From JASLMY01 sp965226475 (GTDB lineage Bacteria; Pseudomonadota; Alphaproteobacteria; GCA-2731375): a stretch of 64,000 nucleotides of DNA. Position numbers and translations under genes: made by a program. Shown one piece after another: positions 60,462 through 64,000 of this stretch (within the stretch, counting starts at the first letter, position 1; every line of letters begins with the position of its first letter). The DNA is taken from the NCBI GenBank assembly GCA_965226475.1, contig CBDDDJ010000004.1, positions 2,232,001 through 2,296,000 of the forward strand, in the 5' to 3' direction. The notes beneath the pieces are model-generated. The model had not been told where the DNA came from and did not search any database. It worked only from the letters and a program-made list of their open reading frames with translations.

Positions 60462-61397
60462 ATGAAACAACGCACGCGGCACGTCACTCGCCGCGCGTTC
60501 CTAGCCTCCATGGCGACCTTGGGCGCAATGTTCTCGTTCGCCCGCCCCTCCAAGTCCACCGCCGCCGCGACGCCGTTGACCAAGGCGATCCCGAAAACGG
60601 GTGAGCGGCTGGCGGTCATCGGCATGGGGTCGTGGCTGACGTTCAATGTCGGCGACGACAAGTCGGCGCGGGAGATCCGCGTCCAGGTGCTCAGGGCGTT
60701 CTTCGAGGCCGGTGGCGGAACGATCGATTCGTCTCCCATGTACGGCACATCGGAGGAAGTGATCGGTTATTGCCTGAAACGTATCCCCAATTAGGACGGG
60801 CTGTTCGCCGCGACCAAGGTATGGACGCCGCTACAATGGTACGGCGTCCAGCAGATGCGGCGCTCCGAGCACCCGTGGGGCCAGGGGCCATTCAATTTGA
60901 TGCAGGTCCATAACCTGTGGTCGTGGGAGGCGCACCTGGAAACCCCGCTGAATTGGAGGGCCGAAGGCCGCATCCGCTACATCGGCGTCACCACGTCCCA
61001 CGGCCGCCGCCACGAGGAGTTGGTGAAAATTATGGCCTCGGCGCCGATCGACTTCGTCCAGTTCACGTACAACATGCTCGACCGCCGGGCCGAGCCGCGG
61101 CTGCCGCCGTACGCCGCCGAGCGTCGCCTGGCGGTGATCATCAACCGGCCGTTCCAGGGGGGTGGCCTGTTCGACCGTTTCGAACGCCATCCGCCGCCCC
61201 CATGGGCGGCCGAGTTTGATTGCGCCAACTGGGCTCGGTTCTTCCCCGAATTCATAGTCTCCCACCCGGCTGTCACCCGTGCTATCCCGGCGACGTCCAG
61301 GGTCGGCCACATGCGCGAGAACATGGGCGCGGCCCGGGGCCGCCCGCCGAATCCCGAGACCCGCCGGCGGATGATCCGATACGTGGAGACTCTCTGA
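60462..61397 (+). pseudogene. Tat-exported aldo/keto reductase with an in-frame amber stop
   Basis: A twin-arginine signal, HVTRRAFLASMATLGAMF, leads to an AKR barrel: KTGERLAVIGMGSWLTFNVG, then GGTIDSSPMYGTSEEVIGY. At 60792-60794 a TAG interrupts the frame (KRIPN-stop-DGLFAATKVWTP). The same frame goes on to SRVGHMRENMGAARGRPPNP and ends at 61397. Catalytic residues Asp in DSSPMY and Tyr in MYGTSEE are before the stop. It is one base change from an intact reductase of about 311 residues. Confidence 0.75.
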
Positions 61398-61399
61398 AC

Positions 61400-61711
61400 C
61401 GCGCCGGTAGGGGATGGCGGCGCCAACTCGCCGTTCGCCAAGGCGATCATGGACGGGACGCAGCTATTTTCGAAGATGCGCCGGCCCGTTATTGTCACCG
61501 CCGAGCAGACGCTGCGGTATTCCGACGTGCGCAAGGCCGACCACCCGCCTCCACCGGACCGTGCACCTGCGCGGAGACCGTGATTATGGGCTGTGCCGGA
61601 ATGGCAAGTTTTCGCGGCCAGCTCCAGGAGGCCATCGCGATCCCCGTGATCGAGCCCCGCCAGGCCGCCGCGACCGCGGCTCTCGGCGCGGCCCGGCTTG
61701 GATACGCGTGA
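61400..61711 (+). pseudogene. Remnant of an Asp/Glu/hydantoin racemase gene
   Basis: The last 48 codons (about 61580-61711) encode TVIMGCAGMASFRGQLQEAI then VIEPRQAAATAALGAARLGY, the C-terminal catalytic-Cys part (GCAGM) of a hydantoin racemase. Upstream, short frames such as GANSPFAKAIMDGTQLFSKM are in other phases and not clearly the same family. No full racemase can be read. Its place before an N-carbamoyl hydrolase gene suggests a former hydantoin utilisation gene set. Confidence 0.6.
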
Positions 61712-61754
61712 GGCGGCACGATGGAAAGACAACAGAATCGCGGGAGGTAAATTC

Positions 61755-63026
61755 ATGACCATGACCGGCGCACCCGAGGCGGACGTCGATCTCGCGGCGA
61801 GGCTCTTCGAGGCACTGCGCGCCAACACCTTCGACGGGATCGGCATCACCCGGGCGAGCTATGGCGACGGCGAGCAGTTCGGGCATGACCTGATCGCCGA
61901 AGCGGCGCGCGAGCTCGGGCTCGAGGTGACGATCGACTTCGCGGGCAACCTCTATGTCACGCTGCCCGGACGCGACCGGGGCGCAAAGCGAGTCATCCTC
62001 GGCTCGCACATGGACTCGGTCCCGCAGGGCGGCAACTTCGACGGCGCCGCCGGCGTGCTGGCGGGCCTGGCCGTGGTCGCCGGCCTGAAGAAAGCGGGCG
62101 TGGCCCCGGAAATGGACGTCGCCGCCATGGCGATCCGCGCCGAGGAAACGACTTGGTTCCCCTATTCCTTCATCGGCAGCCGCTCCGCTCTCGGAACGCT
62201 GGCGGCGGAGGTACTCGACAATGTCCGACGCTCGGACACGAACCGGAACGTCGCCGAGCACATGGCCGAGCGCGGCTTCGACCCCGATTCCGTACGCCGG
62301 GGAGAGAAGCACCTGAGCCCGGAGAACACGGCGGTCTTCATCGAGGCGCACATCGAGCAGGGGCCCGTCCTGGTCGAGGAGGGCCTGCCGATCGCCGTGG
62401 TAACCGGCATCCAGGGTTCCGCGCGCTGGCGCCACGCCCGCATCAGCGGAAAATACGGCCATTCGGGCGGTGTCCCACGCGCCTATCGCCAGGATGCGGC
62501 AGCGGCATTCATAGAATTTGCCTACCGCGTCGATCGCCGTTGGATCGAGCTCGACGAGGCCGGCGAGCAGATGGTCGCGACCTTTTGCACCCTCAACACC
62601 GACCCGGAGCGGGCGACCATGATGCGGATAGCGGGCGAGATCGCATTCAGCCTCGATATCCGCGCTATCTCGCGGGCGACGCTCGATGGGATGGAAGCGC
62701 TCGTCGCCGAAATCGTCCCCGAGATCGAGGCGCGCCGGAGGGTGACGTTCGAACTCGGCCCGAACACCGGCACCAGGCCCGCGATATCGGATCCCGAGAT
62801 CCGCGCCGGGCTTGCGGCGACGGCATGCCGTACCGGCATCCCCTTCAAGGAGATGCCGAGCGGTGGCGGGCACGACACCCAGGCCTTCCTCGAGGCGGGC
62901 ATCCCCTCGGCGATGCTATTCATACGCAACGGAAACGACAGCCACAATCCGGACGAGGCGATGGAGATCGACGACTTCGCTCGGGCCTGCGAAGTGCTGA
63001 TCGGCTACGTGGCGACTCGGATCTGA
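61755..63026 (+). CDS. N-carbamoyl-L-amino-acid hydrolase-like (M20 Zn-dependent amidohydrolase)
   Basis: A 423-residue zinc enzyme of the HyuC/AllC/beta-ureidopropionase group. Metal-binding blocks are VILGSHMDSVPQGGNFDGAA, RAEETTWFPYSFIGSRSALG, FIEAHIEQGPVLVEEGLPI and PSGGGHDTQAF with the final His. The dimer loop starts near residue 220 (RWRHARISGKYGHSGG). It hydrolyses carbamoyl amino acids or ureido acids. The start has cgggagg. Located between a racemase relic and an AllA-like gene. Confidence 0.9.
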   Translation: MTMTGAPEADVDLAARLFEALRANTFDGIGITRASYGDGEQFGHDLIAEAARELGLEVTIDFAGNLYVTLPGRDRGAKRVILGSHMDSVPQGGNFDGAAGVLAGLAVVAGLKKAGVAPEMDVAAMAIRAEETTWFPYSFIGSRSALGTLAAEVLDNVRRSDTNRNVAEHMAERGFDPDSVRRGEKHLSPENTAVFIEAHIEQGPVLVEEGLPIAVVTGIQGSARWRHARISGKYGHSGGVPRAYRQDAAAAFIEFAYRVDRRWIELDEAGEQMVATFCTLNTDPERATMMRIAGEIAFSLDIRAISRATLDGMEALVAEIVPEIEARRRVTFELGPNTGTRPAISDPEIRAGLAATACRTGIPFKEMPSGGGHDTQAFLEAGIPSAMLFIRNGNDSHNPDEAMEIDDFARACEVLIGYVATRI

Positions 63027-63240
63027 GGGCCTTTCGGGGTCTTGCGCCGCTCTCTTCGGTAGGGGTGACGGGCCGCCCGATGGCTGGGCCCGTGCTCGCG
63101 GAGTTCCGGCGCATCATGAAAGCAGCGGTCGAACGCCTTCGGGCAGCGCGTCGAGTATCGGCGGCCAGGGGGCGGGGCGGGAATGACATGTGCTACCGTC
63201 CCCGGACGTCGTGACATAACCCAGTGAAAGGACCGTGGCG
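63027..63240. other. Intergenic region
   Basis: 214 bp without a gene. aaagga at 63227-63232 is the ribosome-binding site for the next gene. Confidence 0.4.
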
Positions 63241-63801
63241 ATGGCGACCATCCAGCAACTCAAGATCGAACCGATGACCGAAGAGAGTTTCGCCCCCTTC
63301 GGTGAACTCTGGGATGCGGCGGATCGGCCCGGGGATCACCGCGTCAGTGCGCCGACCGTGTACAAATACGAGGGGCGAACCACGGTGAACGTGATTTGGC
63401 AGCCCCACGACGGCTTCACCTTCAACGAGCTGGAGCGTCATTGGGGCGTTACCCAGAGCTTCATTCAGTTGTCCGGGCCACCGGCCGTGGTCTGTGTCGC
63501 CGCGCCCACCGAGACCGAGGATCCGACGGACGTGCCCGACCCGGCCGATGTCCGTGCCTTCCTGATCGATCCGGCCAAGGGCTATTCCTACAAGCGGGGA
63601 ACCTGGCACTGTTTGAACCGGCACATTCTGGTCCCACCGGGGGCGACGTTCGTGATCCTGAATTCCGATCCCAACCCGACACAGATGGTGAATTACGAAA
63701 CCAGTACCGGCACCATCTATCAGGATCTCGGATCCGATGCGGAACCGGAAACCGTCGAACACGCGCGCAACTACGCTATTATTTTTGAAATCACGCTTTA
63801 G
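63241..63801 (+). CDS. Ureidoglycolate lyase-like protein (AllA family)
   Basis: A 186-residue cupin-like protein. It begins QQLKIEPMTEESFAPFGELW, the AllA opening (LTxExFxPFG), with PAVVCVAAPTETEDPTDVPD and KGYSYKRGTWHCLNRHILVP where the conserved His sits. It would cleave ureidoglycolate to glyoxylate and urea in allantoin breakdown, consistent with the carbamoyl hydrolase beside it. The ATG at 63241 has 8 bp spacing from aaagga; a GTG at 63235 is closer and less likely. Confidence 0.8.
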   Translation: MATIQQLKIEPMTEESFAPFGELWDAADRPGDHRVSAPTVYKYEGRTTVNVIWQPHDGFTFNELERHWGVTQSFIQLSGPPAVVCVAAPTETEDPTDVPDPADVRAFLIDPAKGYSYKRGTWHCLNRHILVPPGATFVILNSDPNPTQMVNYETSTGTIYQDLGSDAEPETVEHARNYAIIFEITL

Positions 63802-64000
63802 GGTGTGCCATCGCTATTGTGCAAATGAGGTAAAACCGGGTCGTTCTCCTTCGGCGGCATGCGCGACGCCGACGGCATCGACCAAGAGATCGAGTTCGCG
63901 GTTCGTCGGCCGCATCCGCCCAGCGGCCGACCCGGGCGACCATTGCCCTCTATCGACGATTACCGCTATACCGCGTCGGGTAAATCAGAGTTCGAGGTCT
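63802..64000. other. Right-edge region, no supported gene
   Basis: 199 bp to the window end. A plus frame reads GGMRDADGIDQEIEFAVRR and could belong to a gene continuing beyond the edge, but no start with a ribosome-binding site was found. Confidence 0.3.

Overview
The window is GC-rich (coding third positions mostly G/C) and reads as the chromosome of an alphaproteobacterium, most likely a Rhodospirillales-type soil or marine heterotroph. The grounds are codon use, dense short-spaced operons with ATGA or TGATG overlaps, a long-form leuA, and many catabolic families typical of that class: HyuA/HyuB, CaiB/BaiF, PhyH, HpcH/HpaI, LLM flavin enzymes, SDRs and dienelactone hydrolase. No rRNA, tRNA or CRISPR array was seen, and species cannot be named from sequence alone.

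Layout. 1-4310 is a mobile, lower-GC patch: an intact IS66 element (161-2675, 8-bp target duplication), a truncated AT-rich gene and a two-gene minus-strand unit of unknown function (one member DUF1828-like). 4475-11062 is an amino-acid or hydantoin module: class III aminotransferase, HyuA, HyuB and a convergent D-amino-acid dehydrogenase. 11220-18480 holds a four-domain rhodanese, peroxidase-like genes, the De Ley-Doudoroff pair dgoK-dgoA, and a CitE-like lyase / MaoC / LLM operon. 18765-20820 is leuA behind a likely leaderless leucine leader peptide and ending in a terminator. 20822-30756 carries SDRs, an M20 peptidase, dienelactone hydrolase, two DapA-family lyases, a ferredoxin-reductase-like flavoprotein and an enoyl-CoA hydratase. 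30820-32023 is a GrdB-like gene with an in-frame UGA followed two codons later by Cys (candidate selenoprotein) and a later frameshift. 32641-40097 is a second catabolic block (SDR, HpaI aldolase, PhyH, CoA-transferase, sulfatase, GST, LLM).

40128-44706 is a decayed mercury-resistance operon (merT-like, merP-like, a membrane protein, merF, merA, a small ORF). merF is split by an IS1595-family element and the upstream side is capped by an IS5-family element. 44707-49716 is a spore-coat-U/Csu-type chaperone-usher pilus cluster with a broken main subunit and a frameshifted usher. 50219-64000 mixes an IS3 element, an epimerase, another HpaI aldolase, a secreted Hep/Hag head-repeat protein, a phosphodiesterase with a 3' tandem duplication, a glyoxalase-like protein, several pseudogenes (RAYT, nuclease, aldo/keto reductase with amber stop, hydantoin racemase), then an N-carbamoyl-amino-acid hydrolase and an AllA-like ureidoglycolate lyase.

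The less expected content lies between genes. There are at least two families of interspersed palindromes (called R1 and R2 here), a 263-bp nested double-hairpin element, and a remnant of a REP-associated tyrosine transposase (RAYT) directly beside one R2 copy. R2 has the two-hairpin architecture of a BIME, so R2 is a plausible RAYT-mobilised repeat. Three frameshifts (near 31395, 44870 and 46390) are all consistent with one extra base, so either decay or consensus error is possible.
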